A DNA stretch of 64,000 nt from Carnegiea gigantea (lineage: Eukaryota; Streptophyta; Magnoliopsida; Caryophyllales; Cactaceae): positions 65,001 through 129,000 of the forward strand of contig JAKOGI010000057.1 in assembly GCA_029747015.1 (NCBI GenBank), given 5' to 3'. Below, piece by piece: positions 1-11,835 of this stretch. Each line of letters opens with the position of its first letter. Position 1 is the stretch's first letter. The position numbers and the translations under genes are program-made. The notes beneath the pieces are model-generated. The model did no database searches. It saw nothing but the letters and a program-made list of their open reading frames with translations, and was not told the DNA's origin.

Positions 1-60
1 TACCCACACGCACACACACGCATACATATAAGCGTACGCGCGCGCGTGTGTGTATATATA
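1..60. repeat. CA/CG/TG/TA dinucleotide microsatellite
   Basis: The window opens with alternating purine-pyrimidine sequence: CA repeats, then a CG-rich stretch, then TG and TA repeats. It is probably the edge of a longer microsatellite. No gene signal is seen between here and 223. Confidence 0.8.
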
Positions 61-283
61 ATTAAATATATGCACATTCCAAATCATATATTATGAGGCT
101 TATTTTCTTCCTTTACCACTTCTGATGAATGAATACCTACTTCAATTCTGTTCACTGTTAGCAACATGAAGACGGGGCAGATTGATTCAATCACTGGAAT
201 GCAAGAGCTTGCACAGAGTATGGATGTGCTATAATTTTTCCTTTTTTTGAAAGTAAGTAATCAAGAGGTATAATAAATGGACA

Positions 284-3200
284 CTAAAGGGATGTCACCC
301 ATGTACAAAAGGGGCAAATACGAAAACAGTATGCCCTTAAACTCTCATCCATAATGCAATCGGCAAAAGCCAAAAAATTTAAATTTTTGTTTCCAATTTT
401 CCCGACACTCCAACTATACAACAACCTCAAAATAGAGGTTAAATTCTTGGCATGACAAGACTTTCTCCTCAAAAATACAACGATTTCTCTCCTTCCAAGT
501 ACCCCACCAAATCGCCAAAGGAGCCATATTCTAGACTCCAAGGACCCAACTCTTCTTCATCCTTCTCCTCAGAAACTACCACATCTCTCACATCAAAAGG
601 TTAAACCCAACTAATCCCCCTAAAGAGGAAATAAATCCCAAAGTGAAGAAACCCACCGACAATGTACAAGGAGATGATCCACAGTTTCTTCTTCCTCCAA
701 ATACATGGAGCATCTACTTGGACCTCTAAAATTTCTTCTTTTAAATATGTCATCTGTAGGAATCTTGCCCATAGTGGCCGCCCAAGCAAAGAAACACACT
801 TTTATGGGAGCTTTAGACTTCCAAATGGACTTGGCAGCAAAACCACGACCATCCAAGGCTTCAAATTGTGTGAAACAAAAACTCTTGGCGCTAAAGGATC
901 CCTTAAGAGTTTAGCAGCCACACAATCTCATCCTTGCCTTGGGACAAAACCTCTTTGCCAACAAGTATGGCTAACAAATTACAAATACTGTCCACTTCCC
1001 AACCACTGAGACTCCTCACAAAAGTCAAATTCCAATGGTTAATGTCACCATTCCAAGAAACTACTTCTTGTACCGTGGCGTACTTCAAACGAGCCATCCT
1101 AAAAAGATCGGAAAAAAGAGTCTTTAAAGGTCGATCTCCACACCAAACATCATGCCAAAGTAACACCCTTGAGCCATCCTTCACCTCATAATGCACTCCA
1201 GATTTGAAACGCTCAAGATCTGCTAATATAGATTTCCAACAACCAAGACCGTGAGACTAAGAACTCTTCTTACTCCACCGAACCTAACTCATCGATCGCA
1301 TATTTTGCCTTGATCACATTTTTTCACATCGCATCATCCTCCTTTGCAAACCTCCACAACCATTTGGACTTCAAAGCTTCGTTCATAACGTGAAGAGGTC
1401 TTACGCCAAGTCCTCCCTCTTGTTTAGGACGACATACTTCGTTCCAAGTGACCTAATGGAGGCCATTACCATTATCATTGGAATGCCAAAGAAAATCTCT
1501 CATGATTTTCTCTAACTGACTAACAATGCTAGCTATGATGGTGAATGAAGAAATGAAGCAAATAGGCAGACTACACAAAGCGTTTTTCAAAAGGGTCAAT
1601 CTACCCCCTCTAGACAAAAGCTTAGACTTCCAGCCTGCAATCTCTTATAGAACCTCTGGGTCCCAATCAGCTATGCTCTTATAAGGAGCACCAAGAGGAA
1701 GACCAAGGCAAGAGGAAGGCAGATAATCAACTCTACACCCAAAGAAACTGGCCAAAACATGAACATTAGGCACCTCGCCAGCGTGAATGAGTGCACTTTT
1801 GAATAGGTTGACCCTTAGTCCAAACATGGCTTCAAAAGGCAGAAGAATGCACCTTAAGTAACGCAAATTACTCTCGTCCGAGTTGTAAAAAACAAGGGCA
1901 TTGTCGGCATAGAACAAATGGGATATCAACAAACCCTCGGAATGAAGGTTGCTAATATGAAAACCATTCAAGAAACCCTCCTCACCTACTTTAATCACCA
2001 ACTTACTGAGAGTCTCCATAACCAAAATAAACAATAAAGGCGACAAAGGGTCACCTTGCCTTAGACCTCTTGAACTTGAGAAAAAACCAGATGCTTCACC
2101 ATTAATCAAGATAGAGAAGCACACAGTGGAAATACAAAAAGAGATCCATTTCCTCCATTTGTTACAAAAGCCCATTTTTTCAGGAATAGCCAAAAGGAAA
2201 CTCCAAGAGACATGATCATAAGCCTTCTCGATGTCAAACTTACACAAGATACCCAAAATCCAATGCACTCATTAGCAATCAAAGCAGCACCCAAAATTTG
2301 ACGGCCGGGAACAAAAGCATTCTGCAAGGGACCCACAACTTTTCCAACAACTTTCCTCAATCTAGAAGCAAGGACTTTGGCAAGAATCTTATGTACACTC
2401 CCTACCAAACTAATGGGCCTAAATATCATCTGCGACAGCTGCTTTGGGAATCAAACTAATAAAAGTAGCATTTAAACTCTTCTCACAGACACCTGTATTA
2501 TGAAAGCCAGCAAAAAAAATCTCATAATCTCACCCTTGACAGTAGACCAATAATGCTAGAAGAAGGCTATATTGAAACCGTATGGCCCTGGAGCTTTCTC
2601 GTTGCCTAACTCGGCGATGGCATTCCAAACTTCATCTTTAGTAAAATCTTTTTCGAGATCCCTAGCATCATCAAGATTAATAAAGGCAAAAGCGATACCA
2701 TCAAGAAAAATCCTTGATGGTTGATCTCTATGATACAGATTTTCATATAAGTGAATAATTGCATTATTGACCGAGGTAGCATCAACATGAAGCTCACCAT
2801 CCACTTTCATTTTGTGAATAGCATTAAACTTTCTTCTCCTATTACCCAACTGGTGCAAAAATTTAGTATTGCAATGACCATCCACAATCCACTATTCCTT
2901 TGCTCTTTGGCGCCAGTAAATATCAATGGATCTTCGCACCAAAGAGAGTTCTTTTTTAACTTCCAATCTTTCAATCGCCAAACATACGAGAGAGAATGTT
3001 GCTGCTCCTCATCTAAGAACTTCACTTTTTCCACCAAACTAGCCATCTTAAATTCTAAATGGCCAAACACATCCCTGTTCCACTGTTTAAGTTTGGTCTT
3101 CAACAAGTTTAGTTTCTTTGCCAAAATAAAACTCGAGGGGCCAGTAACATCTAGTTCATTCCAAAAAGATTTGACAAGGTCACTAAAGCCATCCATCTCA

Positions 3201-3960
3201 AGCACATATTCTCGAATTTAAAAGGACGTCTACCTCTAGAGACTTCCCCAACCCAAAGAAGACTAGGAAAATGGTCCGAAGTGATTTTCAAGAGGGTAAC
3301 TTGATGAACACCCCCTAGAAGTGATCTTCCCACTCAACTGAGAAGAAAAATCGATCAATGTGAGATAACACAGGAACCTCCTCATGACTGGACCAAGCAA
3401 AGCGTGCAGCTTCTAAAGGACGATCAATGAGATTGCAAGAATCAATAAAACTAGAGAACTCTCTCATTACCCAAGACAACCGGCCACCTGTGGATCTCTC
3501 TGAAGGAAACCTAATGACATTAAAATCCCCACCCAAGCACCACGGAATGTCCCAAGAAGACATAAAAAAACGACAGCTCCTCAAAAAAAGTCAGTCACAT
3601 ATAGTCGTCATTAAGCCCATATACCCCAATCAGACCTCACTCAAAATTGTCCTCCAAAGACTTAAACTTACAACAAATAGAATACGACCCAATGCGAGAG
3701 TCAACAAGCTCCAAGATTTGAGGATCCCAAATGACAATAATGCCTCCTGAGTAACCCCCTTAAGGTAAGTAAAGCCACTCAATCGGGTGACGACCCCACA
3801 GACTAATCGCTATCAGATTACTAACAACCTCCAACTTGGATTTGTGGAGAATGGTAACATCAAAAGCAAAAGCACGCAACACCCATTACGCATCCCCAGC
3901 TTATTTAAACAATTGAGCACCCTAACATTCCAAGCAAGAACATTAACGGTTGGCACCATC
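284..3960 (-). pseudogene. LINE ORF2 (endonuclease, reverse transcriptase, zf-RVT), broken
   Basis: Reading leftwards, an AP-type endonuclease begins near 3959 (AWNVR motif) and continues to about 3315 (GGDFNVIRFPSER, then SHIDRFFFS). The region 2430-3205 is the linker before the polymerase. Reverse transcriptase lies at about 1645-2430, with [20 protein letters not shown] and GLRQGDPLSPLLFILVME. The catalytic YADD box reads YADN near 1900-1905, so the second aspartate is lost. A frameshift near 2110-2270 splits the RT. A zf-RVT-like region with spaced Cys and His is visible at 620-1196, and the C terminus ends at 284. Stops and frameshifts occur throughout. The family protein nicks target DNA and copies LINE RNA in place; this copy should be inactive. 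Confidence 0.88.
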
Positions 3961-4248
3961 CGAAAACAACCTATCCCTTGCAACTGCATCCCTCATACTC
4001 TCTTCAACCGACTAATCACCTTTCATTCTATTTGCTTCCAGTGAGGCAAGGAAAGAGAGCAACTCCATTTCTCTACCTTCGATGACCAGACCCATCTTCT
4101 TACAAAAACAGATCATTCTTTCCAAGACCCACGCAGAACCTCCACTAACATTCCCTAAATAAATAGAATTGGGGAAAGCAACACCATCTACACCTTGAGT
4201 GTGAGCTTAATGCAGAGCTCCCTCAAACAAAGAAGGCCCTCCCACCTC

Positions 4249-5161
4249 TTACATATTAGGAGAACCCAACCCAGCATCAACAACGAGTTTAGTCTTTCCG
4301 AGTTTCTTCCTACGAGAGTAGACTAGCACACTCGTAGCTGGTGAGTGAGCTGCAGGATGCAACTCCTCCACCACATTCAGAGGTGATTCTGGGATCCTTG
4401 AGGCAAATAGAGAACTACAGTGAGAGCTGCACTCGCAATCAGAGGAGGGATAGTTCTCCAAAAGATCTCTCAACACTTGCAATTGATTAACAGAGGGAGA
4501 AGAAACACCCAAAAACTCCTTACATCCACTCTTCTTGCAAGGAGACACTGACACATCATAAACATTGTCCTTGAAGGAAACCTTCTGCTTCAACACATTA
4601 CCACTGCCATTATGTTCTTCGCCAATCACAGCTACACAAACAGCCCATGAACCACAATCCCTACACTTCCACCCCATCAAAGGTAAGTCAGGGGAGCCAC
4701 TAACATGACCTCGAACAATCCCTGCTCACCGAAAACCTGGAGGGAATAAAAGCATTCCTTGGTGGAGGACATGGCTTCTTATGACCCTCAATAAAAGTCT
4801 CCTTAAGAATCTTTGTCACCCCAAACCAACCCTTTGCCTTAGCACTCTCAGGAAAGACCATTGTCCTAGCCTGGCCACCATTACCCAAAAGAGAGAGGAC
4901 AATGAATCTACCTTTGCTATTCTTTCCCAATTGAAGCAATAGACCCCTATGACCCCACCTAAAAGTTTGCAACCACAATGGTTCTCCCTTTGAGAAACAG
5001 AAGCGAACCATTTGAACTGCGACCCATCGAAACTCCTAGAAGCTCAAACGGATGAATGACCTTTTCCTTCTACTGGACTCAGCAACTTTAAAAGGAGAAA
5101 CGCCTCCAACACCCCGACTCACTTCCAGGAACTTCCCTTCCACCCTCACAGAGGCATACAT
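4249..5161 (-). pseudogene. LINE ORF1 (Gag-like RNA-binding protein), broken
   Basis: On the minus strand an ATG at 5161 opens a reading frame that resembles the N-terminal ORF1 protein of plant L1 elements, where a basic patch is followed by a region rich in W, F and R. A stop at 5036-5038 interrupts it. Matching sequence continues in another frame at 4700-5011 (with KGWFGVTKIL, a conserved-looking patch) and again at 4249-4680, which has a Cys-rich start (CRDCGSWAVC). The family role is binding of LINE RNA in a ribonucleoprotein particle. At least two breaks separate the pieces, so no functional protein is expected. Assignment is by pattern recognition only. Confidence 0.65.
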
Positions 5162-5759
5162 GACACGGAGACGAGGCAATGCAAAATAGCATGAGAAAGA
5201 AAATCCACAAACGAAACCAAGCAAAGAAGGGTGCAAATGAGCTGACCGCAGAACCCACCAATACCAAATACTGCCCGAAGAAGGAGAAAACGAGGAGAAA
5301 CACACAGAAAACCACTCACCTGAGACTGGCCGGAGATAACACCACCACCAAGCGAGAAAAAGGTTGCTTCTGCGCCTAAAAAAGTGACTTGGGGAATTTC
5401 TGACGAGATTCCAGTGACCGGAAAATTCGCTGAAGACCAGAAGCTGCCACAAAACTCGCCAGCACTGATAGAAGCTGCTTGCCAACCCAAATTCGTGACC
5501 GAAAAACACCTTATCCCTCCACCGGCGCACAGATATGAAAAACAACAAAGGAAGACCGAAAAAGCCAAAGGACGATTGGCGAAGGGGACGACCGGCGGCT
5601 CTCGGAGGCCCAAAGCCCAGCGGACCTCAGGTGGACCTCTGATGACCACTCCGGGCACCCTGAACTTCACTAGCCACGTAGAACAAGCACCGGGAGAGAG
5701 AGGGGGGTTCGTGCTAGTCGCTGGAGAGGCGGGTTCAAACTAGCCCATGTGCTATAATT

Positions 5760-6163
5760 GTTCATCAAGACAACGCACCTTCATATTCTATAGTTACAGC
5801 AACAAGCACCAAAAACATACTTAATGCCAGTAGACAATGCACTATACGTGCCCTTCCTCGCATCATCAAGAATTTGAAAAATAATTTTAAATCATTTGTT
5901 TTAAATAAAAAAGGGCTCATCCTCATGTAATGATTGTGGACAAAACCCACTACCATTAAATTAAAGCCACACTTCACGTAGTACTTAGGCTAAAGAATGT
6001 GAGATGTAATGTATAAATGTTGTTTTTATTGCAATGCATGGCATTAAGCAGTGGGGCTAACGCAATAACATATTGTTTCTTTCACGCTTAAAGATGATTG
6101 TCTTTATTTTGCAAATACTCAATCTAAATGTCATACATCAATTTGCAAGACAAGAGCATCTTT
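5760..6163. other. Spacer without recognisable gene
   Basis: A/T-rich single-copy-looking sequence to the right of the LINE. No coding, RNA or repeat signal was recognised, apart from the left copy of the target duplication of the next element (6146-6163). Confidence 0.6.
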
Positions 6164-6271
6164 TTTTTCCTGGATGGGTAAATTTACCCATGTACTGAAC
6201 GTAGAGAGAATCGTACATTGGTCCCTGATGTAGAAACCAAGCAGCTACCACTAGTCACCCCTAGGAGGCAA
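6164..6271 (-). mobile_element. Short SINE-like retroposon with 18-bp target duplication
   Basis: This 108-bp insert is bracketed by CAAGACAAGAGCATCTTT (6146-6163) and CAAGACAAGACCATCTTT (6272-6289), which match at 17 of 18 positions. On the minus strand it ends in a run of A beside the left duplication. Its head holds an A-box-like AGTGGTAGCTGCTTGG and a B-box-like GTACGATTCTC about 30 bp further on, as in tRNA-derived SINEs. A self-complementary patch, TGGGTAAATTTACCCA, lies just before the tail. It is shorter than most plant SINEs and might be a truncated member. I did not match it to a named family. Confidence 0.6.
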
Positions 6272-6289
6272 CAAGACAAGACCATCTTT

Positions 6290-7092
6290 ATCGGCTTCTC
6301 TAAGTATATTTCCCCACCAATTATCACTTGTCATTCAATCCATAGTTGCCCTTGCCAATTGACACCACAAGCTTCCTTCCATGCGCTTTATGTTGCTTCC
6401 AATCAGGTTCAAACTACTATCTTTAACGAGCCTATCCTGCTGTGCTTTCACACATTTGATCATAACAATGCTACCAGCAAACGCGGTTTATGGAATCCTT
6501 AAAACTAACAAGCTAGCATATCTTTCATAAAGTAGGAGTAATAAGGCAGGCACTAGGCGACACAGATCAGTAAAGGGAAAAAGGAGAAGATGGAAATTAG
6601 TGAGAAGAAGGAACCAGGAGCGAAGAAATCACCATCTCATGCTTAATTAAGTACGTATTCAATATTCAATAATAGGTAATCTTAACCTAAGACAAAACCT
6701 CTATTTATAGTCGCCTAAAGACTTTGAATATAATTAGGAAAGCACCTAAAATGACCCAATATAAAATATGAAACTCAATATTATTACCTCAATACTTATA
6801 AATATCCTTGTTCCCTATATGAAACTAATATAAATATACTATGAAAATACAATAATTTCCTAAACACAATACTTCTTCCTATATTCCTTATTTTAGTCAT
6901 CCTTTTTTCTTCACGTCCACTAGCATGATTTAAGATAAAATTTCTAGTCTAGCATATCAATCAACTAAAGTATCCATTAACATTCTAAATGGTTAATAGA
7001 TTTTTCACTTGGTTCACACGAGCTTCCCACAACCAAGTTTCAAATTATGAACACAACACGAGGTCTAAAACTATGAGGGTAGTCATCAATCA
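6290..7092. other. Spacer without recognisable gene
   Basis: A/T-rich spacer. Short open frames exist, but none shows a recognisable domain, and no repeat structure was seen. Confidence 0.5.
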
Positions 7093-8340
7093 TGATGCGG
7101 CTAACGAAAAAAGGAAATAAGTGTTTTCGGGTTATAGTATAAATTCATTAGTTTTAGGAGATTGTTGTACTTTCATATTTTATATTATTTTTTAATTTAT
7201 TTGTGAGGATATTTCTTAGGTTAGCATATTTTAGAAACAAGACGTGCTAGGATTAGCAAAGTAGTATTTTAAGTATATTAGAAGAATAGAATATTCTCCT
7301 TCCCTTGTAAGGTCTTCTTGGACTATAAATACCCTGCGATTGATATTTGTTTTCAAAGTAGATTATGGAATAACACTGAGTTTTTGGTTTTTTTTTAAGT
7401 GGAATCCATAAGTTTCATATTAGATTGGATATTGTGCCAACAAAACCAAGTCCTTTAAGGCTAGTCATGATTGCTTATCACCTTCATCAACAATTGCGAA
7501 GTAGTTCTTGTGGAGCAATCCGTACCAACCACCACCCTCCTTCCCACCATAGCCACCTACCCCATCAAAGTCATTATCTTTTAACCCTGGTGACTAAGAA
7601 ATACTCGCCGCTAATTTTGATTCTATTATAAGAGCTTCTTGACTAAACGAAGCCAACTATCTTCAAGCTACTGAGAATCTTATTCAAGCCACTAAGCATG
7701 ATAGCCTTCAGCAAAGTCGTATGATCGCTCTCTTGAACAAACTTGAAAAGAATATTGATGAAATGCTAGGCAAAGAACAAGAATCATGTCTGAGTAGGCA
7801 CACTGAAACTAGAGAACAACAATTGGTTCTACCCCTTATTGAAGCAAACACGAAAGAGATAGCGGAACCTTTTCAAGAGATGGTTATTAAATCAAACTTA
7901 TAGGAGGCATGCCTCGTACATCATAAGTGAGCCGCATATTAGCCAGACAAAGATGGTCAATTCCAGGCTCCTCATTCTTATTTTCTTTAAAACTCACGGT
8001 TGATTTTTTTCTTAGAGAGTAGAATGATATGGCTAACAACAAAAAGAAATGAGAAATTTTTGGTTTATGGTATAAATTTATTAGTTTAAGCAAATCATAG
8101 TACTTTTCATATTTTATATTATTCTCGAATTTAATTTTAACGATAATTTTTAGGTTTGGGTATTTTAGATTAAAAGTCATACTGGAATCAAAAGAGTAGT
8201 ATTTTACACATATTAGGATACTAGCACGTTTTCTTTAACTTGTTAAGTCTTTTTAAACTACAAGTACACCTTTGTTGATGTTTTATTTTCAAAGTTTACT
8301 ATGCAATAAAATTTTGTGCTTCGTTTTAAGTAGATCTCCA
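7093..8340 (+). mobile_element. Old TRIM-like LTR element with two diverged terminal repeats
   Basis: Two direct repeats of about 316 bp, at 7093-7408 and 8025-8340, share the same order of words. Each starts TGATGCGGCTAAC or TGATATGGCTAAC, then comes TTTCATATTTTATATTATT, then AGTAGTATTTTA, then TTTCAAAGT, and each ends near TCCA. The left copy keeps a TATA-like CTATAAATACCC near 7323; the right copy has lost it. The internal region of about 616 bp is too short for gag-pol and has no clear primer site. No target duplication was found, so the ends are approximate. The element fits a TRIM or a shrunken LTR retrotransposon, and its visible divergence implies great age. Confidence 0.6.
7721..7903 (+). 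pseudogene. Possible Gag-like remnant inside the TRIM-like element
   Basis: A 60-residue frame rich in K, E and Q (start MIALLNKLEKNIDEML) looks like the charged N-terminal part of some plant retrotransposon Gag proteins. No zinc knuckle or protease is present. It may be chance. The only support is its position between two terminal repeats. Confidence 0.25.
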
Positions 8341-8462
8341 ACAACTCATCTTCTATTATAAAACCTCTTGCCTTGTAGTGGGATGCTTATTAGAAACAAG
8401 GAGAATGAAATTTCTATCCCGATACATACAACAGCTTCCTCCATGAACCCATTTGCTACACA

Positions 8463-8743
8463 CTCCTTCTGTCCCATTTTGACTGTCTTAGTTGAAAAAG
8501 CCCGCATTTTAAGAAGTGCGTTCATTATCTTAGTTTTCCCATAAAAAAAATTATATTATCCCCAAATTAACTTTATCATCTATACAGTTCTTAATAGCAA
8601 TAAAGCATTAATTAATAATCTAAGTATTTAATATTAGGGGGAAAATTGTCAACTATTTGATTTTTTAATTTAAGTCATTAGAGATGATGAGTTTGGGACA
8701 AACCAAAATAGAAATGATGACAATCACAGTGGGACAGATGGAG
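8463..8743. mobile_element. Stowaway-like MITE (Tc1/mariner type)
   Basis: The inverted termini CTCCTTCTGTCCCATTTTGA and, read on the other strand, CTCCATCTGTCCCACTGTGA match the well-known plant Stowaway terminus of CTCCCTCCGTCCC type. The right end is followed by TA, the expected target duplication; the left dinucleotide is CA, so one copy has mutated. The length of 281 bp is normal. The interior is A/T-rich and non-coding. Confidence 0.8.
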
Positions 8744-9013
8744 TACTTGGCACCTTTAATACCACAATTTGAACAAATTTACCACATGCAAAAATTTAGT
8801 TCACATTTTACAATTTAGTCACTTGCCAAATTTGTTCATGGAGACCGTTACACATATTGGAGCAAAATAAATGGTTACTAGATAATGCATCTAAGCACAA
8901 TAGGTTCTAAAATATATGTATCCTCACTTTTTTTACACTACTATGTTTTTTTTTCCATAGTTTGCTTTGGCTTTAAAATACAGTGTAAGCGAAATTATGA
9001 ATTTGACCATTAT

Positions 9014-9261
9014 GGACGTGTTCTTTTCTTTAGGAAATAAGAGTGGGAGAAGGGTAGGAATAGAAAGAAGTGGAATACAGTAAGAATTTTTTTTTTTTGG
9101 GAGGAGGAGTGGGAAGGAATGGAGGAGAGTGTGAGAGAGTGGGAAGGAACGAGAAACAGTGGGGACATAATGGAATATTCTTCAAAGGAGTGGGAACGGT
9201 GGAAAGAAATGGAAAGAGTTAAGAAATTTAGTTTCCCAACAAAAACGAAAAGACCAGACCC
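9014..9261. mobile_element. TIR element with GAGTGGGAAGGA-type subterminal repeats
   Basis: The left end GGACGTGTTCTTTTC and the right end, read in reverse complement, GGGTCTGGTCTTTTC form a terminal inverted repeat. The inside is made of degenerate G-rich words such as GAGTGGGAAGGAA. The ends resemble the family described at 16917-28472. The flanking trinucleotides TAT and TAC do not match exactly, so the duplication is uncertain. Confidence 0.55.
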
Positions 9262-9591
9262 TACGTAGAGTACAAATGGATGTTCGCGTTGATCTATAAA
9301 GAATTAGAGATTTCATCCTAATTTATGCTTCAGCATTCTTTATTTTGGACATATTTTGCTAGTGTGACACTTTTGAGGATAATAACACGAGATACACTTC
9401 AAGCATTTTATGATCAAACAATGTAAAAGGCGTGGAGGAAGGGCTTTAATTATAACGGACCCTAATTGATATAAGTATAAAGCTAATAGAACCAATCATA
9501 TAAGTTGATGCGAAGGGCAATTAAATATTTATATAGTTAGTGGCAACTAGTAGAAAAGTGCTTATTACTTTTTGAAATTTACATATCTCAT

Positions 9592-9973
9592 TGACTAAAG
9601 GGTTATTGGACTCGAATATCCTGAACTCTAGGGTAATGGACAAGACAATCCTTACTTCAAAAATAGCTTCCAACGCTCCAAATTTTGAGCGTTTTTATTT
9701 TTAGTAGTCTATAAGTCATTTTAGATTACTATATTTTTCAGGCAATTCGAAATGATATTGCCCCCTAAAACAACACAAACATATGAAATTCAAATTTCCA
9801 TATTCATTTTAAAGTTCAAATTGCCTGAAAAATACAATCTAGAATGACCACTGGACTACTAAAAATAAATATTCTCAAAGGTCGGAGCATAGTGAGCTAT
9901 TTTTGAAGTTCATATAATTCATGTCCGATACCCCCAATATTCATATTATTCGCATCCAATAACCCTTTGTTAA
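9592..9973. mobile_element. Foldback-type MITE with long inverted arms
   Basis: The arms are long. The left AAAGGGTTATTGGACTCGAA is answered by CCAATAACCCTTTG on the right. Inside them ACTTCAAAAATAGCT, TTATTTTTAGTAGTC, TAGATT and TTTTTCAGGCAATT all recur in reverse complement on the other arm. Almost the whole 380 bp can fold on itself. A related copy lies at about 20030-20345. The target duplication is unclear, so the exact ends and the superfamily are open. Confidence 0.65.
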
Positions 9974-11587
9974 AACGTCCATAGAAGCCAATAAAGACGC
10001 TAAGTCTTGGACCTGACATTAGATATGCACAATTTTTTTATTGATAAAATAAAAGCAATCACCTTTAAACATGAAGGAATACATGTATTGGCAGGTCAAT
10101 TCCAACATCTTTGATGCCATTCAAAATGTTTTAGTTCAAGCTTATGATAATGTACCTAAGTATGGTGCATTTTCTACTAACTCCCAGTATTTCAACATGC
10201 CACATTTTATTGTGGCTACGACATATAAAGATGCCTAATCTTTGTGATCCAATTTCAGTGATTCACACACACAACTACTACAAGCTTTTGATTTCAGGTT
10301 ATTAAATCAGCAGGCTTCTGTATGTTCTGAGCAGAACTAAGTAATTTTTCATTCATTGATTCACTCAAACCGTCAAAAAGAACAAACTAGCCCTGAATGG
10401 AATAGATTATTAGGAAATTGTCCATAATATTCTTTACTTGCTCCACTAGGGAAGAGGAAGCTATATTAGAAGCCCTTCAAAGTATTACGATGATCAACAA
10501 ATTGAGGGCTTCTTATTCGAAGATAATGACATACTCGTACAGAATTAGTGATAGGAAGAAGACTTGTTGAAATCAAATCCTTTCTTGTTCAATCTTTTGA
10601 TAATCGAAGTTTGTCATCGAAAGAGTTCAAGCATGCCCTACCACATAGATTGTTGAATCGTCCATTTTTAGTGTATCTATCCAATTATCATAAAAAATTC
10701 TTTTTGTTTGCCTCTAAATTCTCTAATTAATTAGTTAGTATGTATGTGCATTAATTTTGAATTGCAAAGTCCCAATACACATGAATTTCATGGAGGCATG
10801 TTCCACAAGACCATTTTACTCTAGTATGCTACAGCACAAGCCCAAAATCGCCCAGAATTGGCTCTTTCAACAATTTAAAAATGGACACACCTTTGAGAAA
10901 TTAATAAAAAAATTACGCACTTCCTTCGTTCAAAAAAATTGTTAAAATTGACTTTTTAGGTCAAAGTTTGCCAACTTCAACCATCAATTTGTTAAACGAA
11001 CACTTATTTGTTAAGAAATACATTCACAAAAATGTAATCTTGTACTTTTTGTTCATACATAATGATAAAAACCAGTGGCAAATTTAGGTTGCCGAGACCA
11101 ACATTCCCAACTAGCATTACCCCAAAAAATTGTTTTAAACTCTAGAAAAACAACTAAAATTTTTAGTTTCGACACCAACAAAACTTATTGGTACTTATAA
11201 AATTATAAATGACTAAAAGATAGGGCGCCACTAAATGAAATTTCTAGATTTGGCATTGATAAAAATTGATGGTCAAAGTGTTGCATTAGAGATCGCAAAA
11301 TTTCTTCGAAAATTTTTTTGGGACAAAGGGAGTGTAATTTTTTGTGACATAAAAAAGAATAATGTCACAGAAGAAGAAATTTGGTCAAGTGTCATACTCT
11401 TATCCAAGCGTCGATGGTCCAACATGGTCACGGTAGGGGAAGATAAGGCATGAAAGTAACATAGCTTTTTCATGCAACTAGTCTAAGTAGAAGCCACTTG
11501 CACCCTGAATAAATAATTTCATCCCTCATGCTATCCTTCCTAGTATGGCCACATATCCAACAAATTACCGTTATCTCCAACAATTAG
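9974..11587. other. Spacer without recognisable gene
   Basis: Mixed A/T-rich sequence. Short open frames at 10548-10945 and 11235-11453 show no known domain. A CAGTGGC motif near 11083 and GCGCCACT near 11224 vaguely recall hAT ends, but no 8-bp duplication supports this. Confidence 0.5.
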
Positions 11588-11835
11588 GGGCACGTTCTTT
11601 TCGATTTATTAGAAGTACTCATTGACACTTATTGCTGAAATATGGTGAATCAAGCTAATACATGTTGAATGGTTGAAGAAAATATAACTAGCTATTTTCA
11701 ATAAGCACTTCACATTGCTGAATTATGCTAAATTGTGCTGCATGATGCTGAATTGTCCTGAAAGTTGTTGAATGTTACTGAAAATTGATGAATGCTGATG
11801 ATAAGTATATATGATAAATCGAAAAGAGCATGCCC
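11588..11835. mobile_element. TIR element with GCTGAAT-type subterminal repeats
   Basis: The left terminus GGGCACGTTCTTTTCGATTT and the right terminus, read in reverse complement, GGGCATGCTCTTTTCGATTT are inverted repeats, flanked on both sides by TAG. The inside holds repeated words such as TGCTGAATTGTGCTG and GTTGAATGTTACTGA. It shares the TTCTTTTCG core and the layout with the larger TIR family further right, but uses a different subterminal word. Confidence 0.65.

Larger units (their letters stand above)
237..5746 (-). mobile_element. L1-type plant LINE retrotransposon, near full length, degraded
   Basis: The element reads right to left. It is flanked by a perfect 13-bp target duplication, ATGTGCTATAATT, at 224-236 and 5747-5759. 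On the minus strand it has a GC-rich 5' leader (about 5160-5746), a broken ORF1, a broken ORF2 with endonuclease, reverse transcriptase and a C-terminal zinc-finger-like region, and a short A-rich tail at 237-248 next to the left duplication. A direct duplication of this length plus an A-rich 3' end is the mark of target-primed reverse transcription. Both ORFs carry frameshifts and stops, so the copy cannot move by itself. The intact 5' end suggests it was full length when inserted. Confidence 0.93.

Noticed and set aside
5036..5743. Frames of 119-174 codons on both strands near the right end of the LINE
   Set aside because: They lie in the GC-rich 5' leader of the LINE. Low stop frequency there follows from base composition, and no domain is visible.
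11083..11235. A possible hAT MITE with CAGTGGC and GCGCCACT ends
   Set aside because: The flanking octamers do not match and the inner ends do not pair well.
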